Assembly: GCA_025055115.1 (NCBI GenBank)
Contig: JANWYJ010000021.1
Coordinates: 1-64,000, forward strand
From: Gemmata sp.
Lineage (GTDB): Bacteria; Planctomycetota; Planctomycetia; Gemmatales; Gemmataceae
DNA length: 64,000 nucleotides
Direction: 5' to 3'
The notes beneath the pieces were generated by a model. The model ran no database searches and had not been told where the DNA came from. It saw only the letters and a list, made by a program, of their open reading frames with translations. Within the stretch, counting starts at the first letter, position 1. Each line of letters starts with the position of its first letter. The position numbers were made by a program, and so were the translations under genes. This document shows, one piece after another, positions 16,305-24,642 of this stretch.

Positions 16305-18008
16305 ATGGAGACTGTGTTGAATTCCCAGCCTAACGGGAGTGAACGAATCTTTCCCGAAATGGAACCCACCCCGACTGTCGACGAACTCACCTCCCACCGC
16401 CCACCGGCGGACGCACCCCCGCCGACTCGTAGCGAACTGACACTTCCAGAATCTCCTGCGTTGTTGGCGCTGCCGCCTGTCGAAACATCGACCCGACCTG
16501 TGCCCGCAATCGACCTACCGGTGGCTGAACCGACCGGTATGACGGCCGACGACTTCGCCCAAGTGGGTGTGCCCGCAATCGACCTACCGGCGGCTGAAAC
16601 GACGGCCCCGGGGGGACAAGAATCCCCAAATACCCAACCCTCGCTCGCGGAGACCTCTTGCGCGTCCGCCGCACCGCCCGAAACCAATCCCACCCGCACC
16701 TTCGCCGAATTGCAATTGATGCGGCCACTGCTGGAAGCCATCGCCTACGCCGGCTACCAACACCCCACCCCGATTCAAGAGGCCGTCATCCCTCCCGCCT
16801 TGCGGGGCCACGACGTAATCGGCCAAGCCCAAACAGGCACCGGTAAAACGGCAGCCTTCCTCCTGCCATTCCTCCACCGCTGGCGGCCCCACCAGCTCCG
16901 TGGACCCATCGGCCTGGTCATGACGCCGACGCGGGAATTGGCCCTGCAAATTACGACTGAAGCCGAAAAACTGGCCCCCAGTCGGCGATTCCGCTGTGTC
17001 GCGGTGTACGGCGGAACCGGCCTGCAGCGGCAACGGCTGGCTTTGGCCCAAGGGTGCGATCTGGTGGTGGGGACCCCGGGGCGTGTTCTCGATTTACTCC
17101 AACGCGGCTCACTCACCTTGGCTCATGTCCGTTATGTCGTTCTCGATGAAGCCGACCGCATGCTCGACATCGGCTTCCGCGACGACATCGAACGGATTCT
17201 CCGCCGTTGCCCCCCGCAACGGCAGACCCTTCTGATGTCCGCCACCGTTCCCGAGCCGATCAAACGTCTTGTTCACCGCTACATGAAGAATCCGGTGCAC
17301 TTGCACATGACACCGGAGAAACTCACGGTCGATAAGATCCGCCAAAGTTATTTCACCGTTGACCCCGACAAGAAATTCGAGCTTCTCCAGCGGGTGATCG
17401 AACGGGAACAACCACGGCAATGCCTCATCTTTGTCGAGCGCAAACGCTGGGCCGATAATCTGTACCGTGATCTGAAGCGTGTCGTCGCCAAAACCGCGGT
17501 CATTCATGGTGATCTGCCGCAATCGCAGCGGGAGAAGATCATGGCCGCCTTCCGCAGCGGTCAGATTCAGTATCTCATCGCCACCGATGTGATGAGCCGT
17601 GGCATTGATGTTTCCAATCTGTCCCACGTCATCAATTATGATCTGCCGACCGATATCGAGAATTATGTTCACCGGATTGGCCGGACGGGTCGCATCGGTA
17701 AAGATGGGATCGCTATTTCCTTCGTGACCCCCGATCAGGGCGAATTATTAACCAATATCGAACGGATGATCAACCGGCTCATTGAAGAAGACCATATCGA
17801 AGGTTTCGTGGCCGTGGAACCTCGGAAACCATCCCCGGCCTCGGATGTCCAGGTTTTGTTCACCCCGGAACAACTGGCGGAACTCAGCCATACCGATGAT
17901 GGTTGGGGTTGGGACGACGACAATCCGGCCGCGGAACCATTGGCGGCCGAAACCGAGCGCAAACCCGTCTTCGGTCGTCCGAAGAAACGCTACAGCCAAC
18001 GGTTATAA
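16305..18008 (+). CDS. DEAD-box RNA helicase
   Basis: 567 residues from ATG 16305. The first 120 or so residues are Pro/Ala-rich, probably disordered, and contain the repeat VPAIDLP[VA]AE twice. The helicase core has all expected motifs: TPIQ (Q motif), AQTGTGKT, PTRELA, GG, TPGR, DEAD, SAT, then IFVERK, HGDLPQ, ATDVMSRGID and HRIGRTGR. These enzymes unwind RNA in ribosome assembly, mRNA decay or cold adaptation. The tail is short and acidic, then basic (GRPKKRYSQRL), so this is not the long-tailed DeaD/CsdA type. No clear ribosome-binding site is seen. It stands alone. Confidence 0.95.
   Translation: METVLNSQPNGSERIFPEMEPTPTVDELTSHRPPADAPPPTRSELTLPESPALLALPPVETSTRPVPAIDLPVAEPTGMTADDFAQVGVPAIDLPAAETTAPGGQESPNTQPSLAETSCASAAPPETNPTRTFAELQLMRPLLEAIAYAGYQHPTPIQEAVIPPALRGHDVIGQAQTGTGKTAAFLLPFLHRWRPHQLRGPIGLVMTPTRELALQITTEAEKLAPSRRFRCVAVYGGTGLQRQRLALAQGCDLVVGTPGRVLDLLQRGSLTLAHVRYVVLDEADRMLDIGFRDDIERILRRCPPQRQTLLMSATVPEPIKRLVHRYMKNPVHLHMTPEKLTVDKIRQSYFTVDPDKKFELLQRVIEREQPRQCLIFVERKRWADNLYRDLKRVVAKTAVIHGDLPQSQREKIMAAFRSGQIQYLIATDVMSRGIDVSNLSHVINYDLPTDIENYVHRIGRTGRIGKDGIAISFVTPDQGELLTNIERMINRLIEEDHIEGFVAVEPRKPSPASDVQVLFTPEQLAELSHTDDGWGWDDDNPAAEPLAAETERKPVFGRPKKRYSQRL
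16500..16598 (+). repeat. In-frame 30-bp repeat inside the helicase gene
   Basis: Copies at 16500-16529 and 16569-16598 (GTGCCCGCAATCGACCTACC then GG, one base changed, GGCTGAA) are offset by 69 bases, that is 23 codons, so the frame is kept. Confidence 0.9.
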
Positions 18009-18060
18009 CGTCGGTCGGGATAACAGCCACCGGCTGGCCCGACAACGGTACCCTCTCCAG

Positions 18061-18156
18061 TACTCCACCGCCACGCCAGTGGGCGGCACCGGTATACCAC
18101 CGCCACGCCAGTGGGCGACACCGGTACTCCACCGCCACGCCAGTGGGCGGCACTGT
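18061..18156. repeat. Three tandem 32-bp units
   Basis: Units at 18061, 18093 and 18125 share CACCGCCACGCCAGTGGGCG with few mismatches. Each contains the self-complementary GCCAC / GTGGGC. There are no spacers, so it is not a CRISPR array. Confidence 0.95.
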
Positions 18157-18241
18157 CCTTTCGGCAGGGCAAGCCCCCCGATGACCTCAACGGGACGGAG
18201 GCCATGCCCGAGGCACGCGCACTCCGCCACCGCTCGTCGCT

Positions 18242-18290
18242 TCTTCTGAGTTAAACTGGTAACTCGTCTTCTAAGTTAAACTGGTAACTC
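18242..18290. repeat. 25-bp duplication of the purB 3' end
   Basis: Copies at 18242-18265 and 18267-18290 (AGTTAAACTGGTAACTC core, one mismatch). The second copy contains the last codons and stop of purB; the first is an extra copy just beyond it. Confidence 0.9.
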
Positions 18291-19757
18291 TGCGACCTGG
18301 CCAAGCACGTTCTGATAGCGCTTACGGATAGGAGCAACATATTCTTCGAGAAATTCCTCCACTTGTTGGGGGCAGCGGCCAATGAACTGGCGGGGGTCTA
18401 AGACCGCGGCGAAGTCGACGTTGCGAAAAACCGGTTCTTGTCGGAGCCGATCGAACAACTCGGTGGGCGAGCCTTGACCCGCTTTGACTTGGGCCGTGAC
18501 GGCGTGGCTGTGCTTCCGGACCACGTCATGAACCACTTGCCGATCCTCACCGGCTTGAACCGCGGCCATCATCAGGTTTTCGGTGGCGATGTACGGCAGA
18601 TATTCGCGCACAGAACGGGCCACAACGGTCTGATTGACGATCAATCCGCGTTGTTCTCCGCCGCTTGGTTGCGTCAGCAGGTTCAAGGCGATACGGAGAA
18701 CTGCGTCGGTGCCCAGAAACGCTTGGGGGATGTACAAGCGGCGGCCTGCGCTGTCGTCGAGAGTGCGTTCGAGCCATTGGGTGGCGGCGGTGGTGGCGGC
18801 CATGGCGGGTAGTCCCATGACAAAACGGGCAATGCTGCACATTCGCTCGGAACGCATGGGGTTACGTTTGTATGCCATGGCACTCGAACCGACTTGTTCG
18901 GCTTCAAATGGTTCGTCGATTTCTTGCCGGTGTGCTAACAAGCGGAGGTCCGTGCCCATTTTGTGGGCACTTTGAGCCACGCCGCTCAGTGCATCGAGCA
19001 CTTCCGCATCAATCTTGCGGGGATACGTTTGCCCGCAGACCGGCACCACGCGCGTGAAGTGGTTTTTGCGGGCGACGAGTTGATCGAGTTGCTTGACTTT
19101 TTCCGAATCGCCGTGAAACAGGGCCAGGAAGCTGGCCTGGCTCCCAGTGGTACCTTTGGCCCCACGGAAGGGCAGTTCGTCGCGGCGGCGTTCCAGTTCG
19201 TGCAAATCGCGCACAAAGTCGTACAGCCACAGGCTCGCACGTTTGCCGACCGTGGTCAGTTGCGCCGGTTGGAAGTGGGTGAAGCCGAGAGTCGGTTCGT
19301 TTTTCCACTGGTCAGCGAATTGCGCTAATGCATCAATGACGCAAGCCAACGACTCGCACAGATGCTGGAGACTTTCGCGGATGAGGATCAGATCGGTATT
19401 ATCGGTCACATAGCAAGAGGTTGCGCCGAGATGGAGAATGTCGCCGCAACCAGGGGCCACTTCTTTGAGGGTAGCGATATGAGCCATCACGTCGTGCCGC
19501 AGCCGTTTTTCGTGTTCCGCGGCACGCTCCAAGTCGATGTCGTCCAAATGCGCTCGCAGTTCCTCCAATTGAGCGGGGGTGATACGCGGTTGGCCGTTGT
19601 CCCCCATCAGCCCCAATTCGGCTTGAGCCTCGGCCAATGCGAGCCATAACCTTCGCCATGTCCGGAACTTACGTAGCGGACTCCACCGCTGGGCCATTTC
19701 CCGGGAAGCGTAGCGGCCAATGAGGGGATTATCGTAGACATCGTGCGGTATGGTCAT
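18276..19757 (-). CDS. purB: Adenylosuccinate lyase
   Basis: 493 residues from ATG 19757. The enzyme cleaves SAICAR and adenylosuccinate, releasing fumarate, in purine synthesis. Visible motifs are NPLIGRYASREM, DILHLGATSCYVTDNTDL, GFTHFQPAQLTTVGKRASLW, GAKGTTGSQASF and the flexible catalytic signature GSSAMAYKRNPMRSERM (the usual Pro is Ala). The length and the KRNPMRSER form resemble the longer, eukaryote-like subfamily. A tandem duplication lies immediately before the start, so an upstream TTG start (19784) in the repeated DNA cannot be excluded. Confidence 0.95.
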   Translation of the reverse strand: MTIPHDVYDNPLIGRYASREMAQRWSPLRKFRTWRRLWLALAEAQAELGLMGDNGQPRITPAQLEELRAHLDDIDLERAAEHEKRLRHDVMAHIATLKEVAPGCGDILHLGATSCYVTDNTDLILIRESLQHLCESLACVIDALAQFADQWKNEPTLGFTHFQPAQLTTVGKRASLWLYDFVRDLHELERRRDELPFRGAKGTTGSQASFLALFHGDSEKVKQLDQLVARKNHFTRVVPVCGQTYPRKIDAEVLDALSGVAQSAHKMGTDLRLLAHRQEIDEPFEAEQVGSSAMAYKRNPMRSERMCSIARFVMGLPAMAATTAATQWLERTLDDSAGRRLYIPQAFLGTDAVLRIALNLLTQPSGGEQRGLIVNQTVVARSVREYLPYIATENLMMAAVQAGEDRQVVHDVVRKHSHAVTAQVKAGQGSPTELFDRLRQEPVFRNVDFAAVLDPRQFIGRCPQQVEEFLEEYVAPIRKRYQNVLGQVAELPV

Positions 19758-19758
19758 C

Positions 19759-19810
19759 ACTGAAGAAAATCCTGTCCTTTCCAAACTGAAGAAAATCCTG
19801 TCCTTTCCAA
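19759..19810. repeat. 26-bp perfect tandem duplication at the purB start
   Basis: Identical copies at 19759-19784 and 19785-19810, starting ACTGAAGAAAATCCTGTCCT. On the purB strand each copy carries GGAAAGGACAGGA, a possible ribosome-binding sequence, so the duplication may affect the leader. Confidence 0.95.
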
Positions 19811-20013
19811 CGCCATTTTTTCACAAGTCGCTGGAGAATTGAGTGTTTTTCACTTTCTCCCCCCAAGCGATATAAGATTGCCGTTGTTGTAGGATTTTTG
19901 CACGGGGTGTTCTGCGGCCGACCGACGTGATCGCCACATGTCGGGTATACTGGTAGTCAGGAGGTTGAGTTGCCAAGATTGGCTGTCGAACGATCGTCAC
20001 AGGAGGACGAACT

Positions 20014-20322
20014 ATGCTCCGGAAGTGGGCCTTGCGGTTGGGTGTGGCAGTTTTCGCGTTGGTTGTCTGGGCCGGTTCGACACCATCGCTTTACGCGCAG
20101 GAGCCGCCGCTGCCGCGGTTTTACTATTACCCGTACTACTACTTCCCCCACAGTTATTGGCCCCAGAATTCACCCACCTGGCCGGAACCGAAGGGGCATC
20201 CCTATGTCCGCCCCCCCGCGTACATGGCCTATCCCCCCTTCAAAGAACCGGGCTGGCGCTATGAACTGTGGACCCCCATGCGTTACTATCGTGGGAATCA
20301 TTTCTGGCTCGACCAATTCTAG
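20014..20322 (+). CDS. Small exported Tyr/Pro/Trp-rich protein
   Basis: 102 residues; ATG 20014 follows AGGAGGA by seven bases. A signal peptide (ALRLGVAVFALVVWAGSTP, cut after YAQ) leads a mature part of about 73 residues, very rich in Tyr, Pro and Trp (FYYYPYYYFPHSYWP, PPAYMAYPPFKEPGW, YYRGNHFWLDQF). No enzyme motif is seen. Composition suggests an envelope or extracellular structural role. I do not recognise a named family with confidence. Confidence 0.8.
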   Translation: MLRKWALRLGVAVFALVVWAGSTPSLYAQEPPLPRFYYYPYYYFPHSYWPQNSPTWPEPKGHPYVRPPAYMAYPPFKEPGWRYELWTPMRYYRGNHFWLDQF

Positions 20323-20397
20323 TGCCGGGTGCTGAACTTCGCATGTCACCCGATGGTACCGTTGCCCGAATTTTGTACAGGCCAGGCTTTATGCCCC

Positions 20398-20426
20398 CAA
20401 CACCCCGGTGAATGGTGCCGGGGTTG
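20398..20426 (+). terminator. Stem-loop after the Tyr-rich protein gene
   Basis: CCCCGG and CCGGGG arms flanked by CAAC and GTTG around a nine-base loop; the T-run after it is weak. Confidence 0.4.
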
Positions 20427-20519
20427 ATTATTGGGGTAGTCGTGGTGGTATCTTGTGGCTGCGGGCTTCGTCGGGGATAATCGGGACACGTCGTACCGCC
20501 GATTCCGGAGTACTGCACC

Positions 20520-22085
20520 ATGCGATGGCTTCATCGCTCTGTGCCAGTTGGGGTCTGGATAGCCTTTGCGGTGGTGGCCGCTGCGCCGCGAACGGCCGCC
20601 GCGTCGGAAAAGCCGAATATCATCGTGATCCTGGCAGATGATTTAGGGACTGGGGATGTGAAGGCGTACAACCCCAACTGCCAGATTCCCACTCCACACT
20701 TCGATGCCCTGGCGCAAGAAGGAACACGCTTCACCGATGCTCATTCACCCAGTGCCGTGTGCACGCCCACACGCTATGGGCTATTGACCGGGCGTTATGC
20801 GTGGCGTTCCCAGCTGAAAAACGGCGTTCTCGGTGGGCTTTCGCCACGCCTGATCGAAGCTCAACGCTACACCCTGCCGCAGATGCTCAAGGACCACGGC
20901 TACCATACTGCTTGCATCGGGAAGTGGCACTTGGGCATGGATTGGACAATCAAGCCCGGTCGGACGGTCAACGAATTGGGGATCGAGACGCGTGAGCAGG
21001 TTTTCAACGTGGCATACGATCAGCCGATCAAAAACGGCCCCCCTTCGGTCGGTTTCGACTACTACTTTGGCATCGCGGCCTCATTGGATATGGTGCCGTA
21101 CACCTTCATCGAGAACGACCGGGTGACAGCAAACCCCACGGAGGATCGCGATTTTCCCTTGCGCCTGGGCAATGAGAAGGGCCGCTGCCGCAAAGGACCA
21201 GCCGCCCCAGGGTTTGAAGTCGAAAATGTGCTGCCTGAGTTGACGAAAAAAGCGGTGCAGTACCTTCGCCAACGGGCGAAAAGCGATCAACCGTTTTTCC
21301 TGTACTGGCCGCTGACCGCTCCTCACACACCCATCGCCCCAACGCCACCGTGGCAAAAGAAAAGCGGCTTCGAGAACGCTCCGTATCTGGATTTCGTCAT
21401 GCAAACCGATGCCGCGGTGGGAGAATTGCTCGCTGAGCTGAAAAAACAGCACATGGATGAGAATACTCTCATCATTTTCACCAGCGACAACGGTTGTTCT
21501 CCTCAAGCCGACTTCCCCACGCTGTACAAACTGGGCCACAATCCGAACTACCTGTACCGCGGCCACAAAGCCGACATTTATGAAGGCGGTCACCGTGTGC
21601 CCTTCATCGTTCGTTGGCCTAAGAAGGTGAAAGCCAACGCCCAAAGCGAGGCTCTGGTGGTACTCACCGACGTGATGGCCACCTGCGCTGAAATCCTCGG
21701 GGTGAAATTACCGCCCGATGCGGGGGAAGATAGCATCAGCTTTCTGCCAGCCCTGGGGCTGAGCCGCGGACCGATTCGCGAAAATGCCATTCTCCACTCG
21801 ATCAATGGCTCGTTTGCCATGCGCGATGGCCACTGGAAGTTGTGCGTCTGCCCTGGTTCGGGGGGGTGGAGCCAGCCGCGGCCCGGGCAGGAACCCGCTG
21901 ACGCACCGGATGTGCAACTCTTTGACCTGTCGAAAGATATTGCCGAAAAGAACAATCTGCAGGCGATGCACACCGAACGGGTGGCGCAGATGATGAAACT
22001 TTTGCAACAGCAGGTCGAGGATGGCCGGAGTACTCCTGGTCCTCGGCAAAAGAACACCACCCCCGTCATTATTCGCAAGAAGTGA
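20520..22085 (+). CDS. Exported arylsulfatase (type I, formylglycine)
   Basis: 521 residues with a signal peptide ending near AAASEKPN. The family signature is intact: C81-T-P-T-R followed by YGLLTGRYAW, so Cys81 should become formylglycine. Metal ligands are visible in VILADDLGTGD and in FTSDNGCSP; a substrate-pocket GKWHLG is present. It should remove sulfate esters from polysaccharides or related compounds outside the cytoplasm, common in planctomycetes. GGAG lies nine bases before the ATG. No FGE or transporter is adjacent. Confidence 0.95.
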   Translation: MRWLHRSVPVGVWIAFAVVAAAPRTAAASEKPNIIVILADDLGTGDVKAYNPNCQIPTPHFDALAQEGTRFTDAHSPSAVCTPTRYGLLTGRYAWRSQLKNGVLGGLSPRLIEAQRYTLPQMLKDHGYHTACIGKWHLGMDWTIKPGRTVNELGIETREQVFNVAYDQPIKNGPPSVGFDYYFGIAASLDMVPYTFIENDRVTANPTEDRDFPLRLGNEKGRCRKGPAAPGFEVENVLPELTKKAVQYLRQRAKSDQPFFLYWPLTAPHTPIAPTPPWQKKSGFENAPYLDFVMQTDAAVGELLAELKKQHMDENTLIIFTSDNGCSPQADFPTLYKLGHNPNYLYRGHKADIYEGGHRVPFIVRWPKKVKANAQSEALVVLTDVMATCAEILGVKLPPDAGEDSISFLPALGLSRGPIRENAILHSINGSFAMRDGHWKLCVCPGSGGWSQPRPGQEPADAPDVQLFDLSKDIAEKNNLQAMHTERVAQMMKLLQQQVEDGRSTPGPRQKNTTPVIIRKK

Positions 22086-22498
22086 TCGCGTCTGCGGCGT
22101 TGTTGCTGTTGGCCGGATAGCGCCGGAAAGAGCGATTCCCCCACGGGGCTTATCCCCCTTCAGGGCGTATCCCCACATCGGGGCGTATTCGCGGCTGCAA
22201 CCATCCGCATCAGGTTTTGAATTCGATCTAAGCCTTCAGGGCATATCCCCACATCGGGGCGTATCCGCGGAGCTTGTCTGCGCGAACGGATCGCATGCTC
22301 AACGGATTGCATGCGCGATGAGCGGCAAAAATCCTCGAACAGTCGCCTGAATGATCGGCGGTACTGACGCACCTCCGACCAGTGGCTTCTTGCGTTAATA
22401 CTCGTGCTTTGCTACGGTTTTTGTGTGTAAGACTCAGCAGTGCCGCCTGGTATCGCGAAGACGGACAGGCATCGTTCCTTACTCGTGCGAGACACGGT
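22086..22498. other. Gene-free stretch with spaced repeats
   Basis: No supported gene. It holds a 38-bp repeat pair (22157-22270) and, after it, the likely leader of the oxidoreductase gene. No terminator with a T-run was recognised. Confidence 0.6.
22157..22270. repeat. 38-bp direct repeat separated by 38 bp
   Basis: Copies at 22157-22194 and 22233-22270 (core CCCCACATCGGGGCGTAT; two mismatches) are offset by exactly 76 bases, the same geometry as the repeat at 16073. Each copy contains the short palindrome CCCCACATCGGGG. Confidence 0.95.
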
Positions 22499-23785
22499 AT
22501 GACGGCATCTCCAGAAGTGGTGGTGATCGGTGGTGGCCCGGCGGGTTCGACCGCTTCCACCCTCATTGCGCAAAAGGGTCACTCGGTTCGCCTCTTTGAG
22601 CGGGAAAAGTTCCCCCGCTTCCACATTGGCGAATCCTTCATGCCCGACACATACTTTCCCCTGCGTCGGCTCGGCATGCTCGACAAGATGAAAGCCTCGG
22701 CGTTCGTCAAGAAATACTCGGTTCAATTCGCGAACGATCAGGGCAAAGAGTCGCAACCGTTTTACTTTTTTGAGAATAACCCCCACGAGTGCACGCAAAC
22801 CTGGCAAGTGCTTCGCAGCGAATTCGACCATATGCTGCTCAATAACGCCCGCGAACACGGCGTCGATGTTCACGAGGAGTCCCGCGTTCTGGATGTATTT
22901 TTTGAGGGCGACAAGCAAACCGGCCTCCGGGTGCAGTACAAAGACGGCCGCGAAGAAACCCTCCATCCCAAAGTGATCGTGGACGCCAGCGGCCAAAGCT
23001 CCATCATCAGCAACCGACTGAAGATCAAAAATTGGGAACCCAAACTGAAAAAAGCCGCGGTGTGGTCCTACTTCCGCGGTGCCAAACGTGAACCCGGCCC
23101 CCTCGACGAAGGAGCCACCCTCGTTTTGCAACTGAAAGAAAAGAAAGGCTGGTTCTGGTACATCCCGCAGCACAACAATATCGTCAGCGTCGGGGTGGTG
23201 GCCGACCTGACCTATCTGTTCGATAAGCCCGCCCCCGAAGGAGTCGATCAACAGGCCCGGTTGGAAGAAATCTTCTGGCGGGAGGTGGAGAACTGCCCCG
23301 CCGTCAAACGGCGTATCGAAGGCTCCGAACGCTGCGACATCTACCGGACGCAAAAAGAATACTCTTACCGCTCGTCGCGGGTGGCCGGGGATGGCTGGGT
23401 TCTGGTGGGCGACGCCTTCGGCTTCCTCGACCCGATCTACTCCTCCGGCTTGCAACTGGCCTTCTCCTCCGGCATGTTTGCCGCCGATTGCATCACCGAA
23501 GGGCTGGCCAAAAACGACCTCAGCGCTGAACAACTCGGCAAATGGGGTCCGGAATTCATCAAGGGTATGGATCGGCTCAAGAAGTTCGTCTGCATTTACT
23601 ACGATGGCTTCAACTTTGGCTATTTCGTCCGCAAGTATCCGCAGATGAAACGGCATGTGACCGATCTACTCATCGGCAATGTGTTCAAAGACTCGCTCGA
23701 TGAAGTTTGGGAACCGCTATACGAGGTCCAACGCGAACTCATCGAGAAAAAACTCGAACCGATGCCGATGGCCACCGCGGGTTGA
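22499..23785 (+). CDS. FAD-dependent oxidoreductase of the flavin-dependent halogenase type
   Basis: 428 residues from ATG 22499. FAD-binding GGGPAG is at 11-16, with the acidic end of the Rossmann fold at LFERE. GES at 44-46, a VKKYSVQF segment (Lys71/72), WFWYIP at 218-223 and GDAFGFLDPIYSSG at 304-317 all match flavin-dependent halogenases. W-x-W-x-I-P and F-x-x-P-x-x-S-x-G are the diagnostic motifs, and the lysine segment resembles that of phenol-type halogenases. Related reductases such as geranylgeranyl reductases share the FAD motifs but not normally WxWxIP. Substrate unknown. No carrier protein or other biosynthetic gene is next to it. Location: cytoplasm. Confidence 0.85.
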   Translation: MTASPEVVVIGGGPAGSTASTLIAQKGHSVRLFEREKFPRFHIGESFMPDTYFPLRRLGMLDKMKASAFVKKYSVQFANDQGKESQPFYFFENNPHECTQTWQVLRSEFDHMLLNNAREHGVDVHEESRVLDVFFEGDKQTGLRVQYKDGREETLHPKVIVDASGQSSIISNRLKIKNWEPKLKKAAVWSYFRGAKREPGPLDEGATLVLQLKEKKGWFWYIPQHNNIVSVGVVADLTYLFDKPAPEGVDQQARLEEIFWREVENCPAVKRRIEGSERCDIYRTQKEYSYRSSRVAGDGWVLVGDAFGFLDPIYSSGLQLAFSSGMFAADCITEGLAKNDLSAEQLGKWGPEFIKGMDRLKKFVCIYYDGFNFGYFVRKYPQMKRHVTDLLIGNVFKDSLDEVWEPLYEVQRELIEKKLEPMPMATAG

Positions 23786-23877
23786 CTTGAACCGATCTTT
23801 CTCGCACTGATCCCACTTGGGCGACCGGGCTGACTCTGCCACCAGCTCGGTCGCCCACCGCGAGTTCTACTCCGTTC

Positions 23878-24573
23878 ATGCGTCGAAAATTCCTCACGGC
23901 TCATTGGCGTCATCTCCTTCTGGCGAACTTCGTTGTACCGGAGGAACTGCTTCGCCCCTATCTGCCACCGGATACCGACTTCGATCGACGCGAGGGCGTG
24001 TGTTGGGCCAGCCTGGTCGCCTTCCAATTCCTCAATACCCGTGTGGGGGGGATTGGCTGGCCGGGGTTTCGCCACTTTCCGGAGTGGAATCTGCGCTTCT
24101 ATGTGGTCCATCGCGGGCAACGGGGGGTCTGTTTTGTGCGGGAATGGGTGCCACAATGGACCGTCGCGACCATCGCCCGGGTGGTCTATAACGAGCCGTA
24201 TCGCGCTGCACCCATGACGATGGACGTGCGCGAAACGCCGGACACCGTCACCGCGACCTATCGCGTGCGCTGGGGGAGGCGGAATCATACGTTGCGGGCT
24301 GTCGGGAGCCGACCCGCGTTCTATCCCTCATCAGATAGCTGTGAGCATTGGTTCAAGGAGCATTCCTGGGGATTTGGGACATCGCGCGGCGGACGGTTGA
24401 TCCGCTATCAGGTCGAACATCCGCTGTGGGCGGTTTACCCACTGCGGGACTTTACCATGGATGTGGATTGGGGACAGTTGTATGGCCCCGCGTGGCAGCG
24501 GATGAATGGTATCGCTCCCGCGAGTGTCGTTTTCGCGGTGGGTAGCGCGGTGAGCGTTTATCCGAAAGGGTAA
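23878..24573 (+). CDS. DUF2071 (YqjF-like) family protein
   Basis: 231 residues. The pattern fits DUF2071: LTAHWRHLLLANFVVPEELL, PYLPPDTDFD, WASLVAFQF, FPEWNLRFYVV, GVCFVREWVPQ, then TATYRVRW and FLKEHSWGFG-like KEHSWGFGTSRGG. The family is distantly related to acetoacetate decarboxylase folds; its reaction is not established. It follows the halogenase-like gene by 92 bases on the same strand. No ribosome-binding site is visible before ATG 23878. Confidence 0.85.
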   Translation: MRRKFLTAHWRHLLLANFVVPEELLRPYLPPDTDFDRREGVCWASLVAFQFLNTRVGGIGWPGFRHFPEWNLRFYVVHRGQRGVCFVREWVPQWTVATIARVVYNEPYRAAPMTMDVRETPDTVTATYRVRWGRRNHTLRAVGSRPAFYPSSDSCEHWFKEHSWGFGTSRGGRLIRYQVEHPLWAVYPLRDFTMDVDWGQLYGPAWQRMNGIAPASVVFAVGSAVSVYPKG

Positions 24574-24642
24574 GGTCTACCGGGGGCATCTCCCATCGGG
24601 TAAACTCGTTCCACGATGGGGCAACCGTTGGGAGGGGGCGTC

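Noticed and set aside
18061-18156. Possible CRISPR array
   Set aside because: Three directly adjoining 32-bp units without spacers, and no cas gene in the window.
22412-23656. 414-codon open frame antisense to the halogenase-like gene
   Set aside because: A mirror frame of a GC-rich coding gene; its protein has no recognisable motifs, while the plus-strand gene has full family motifs.
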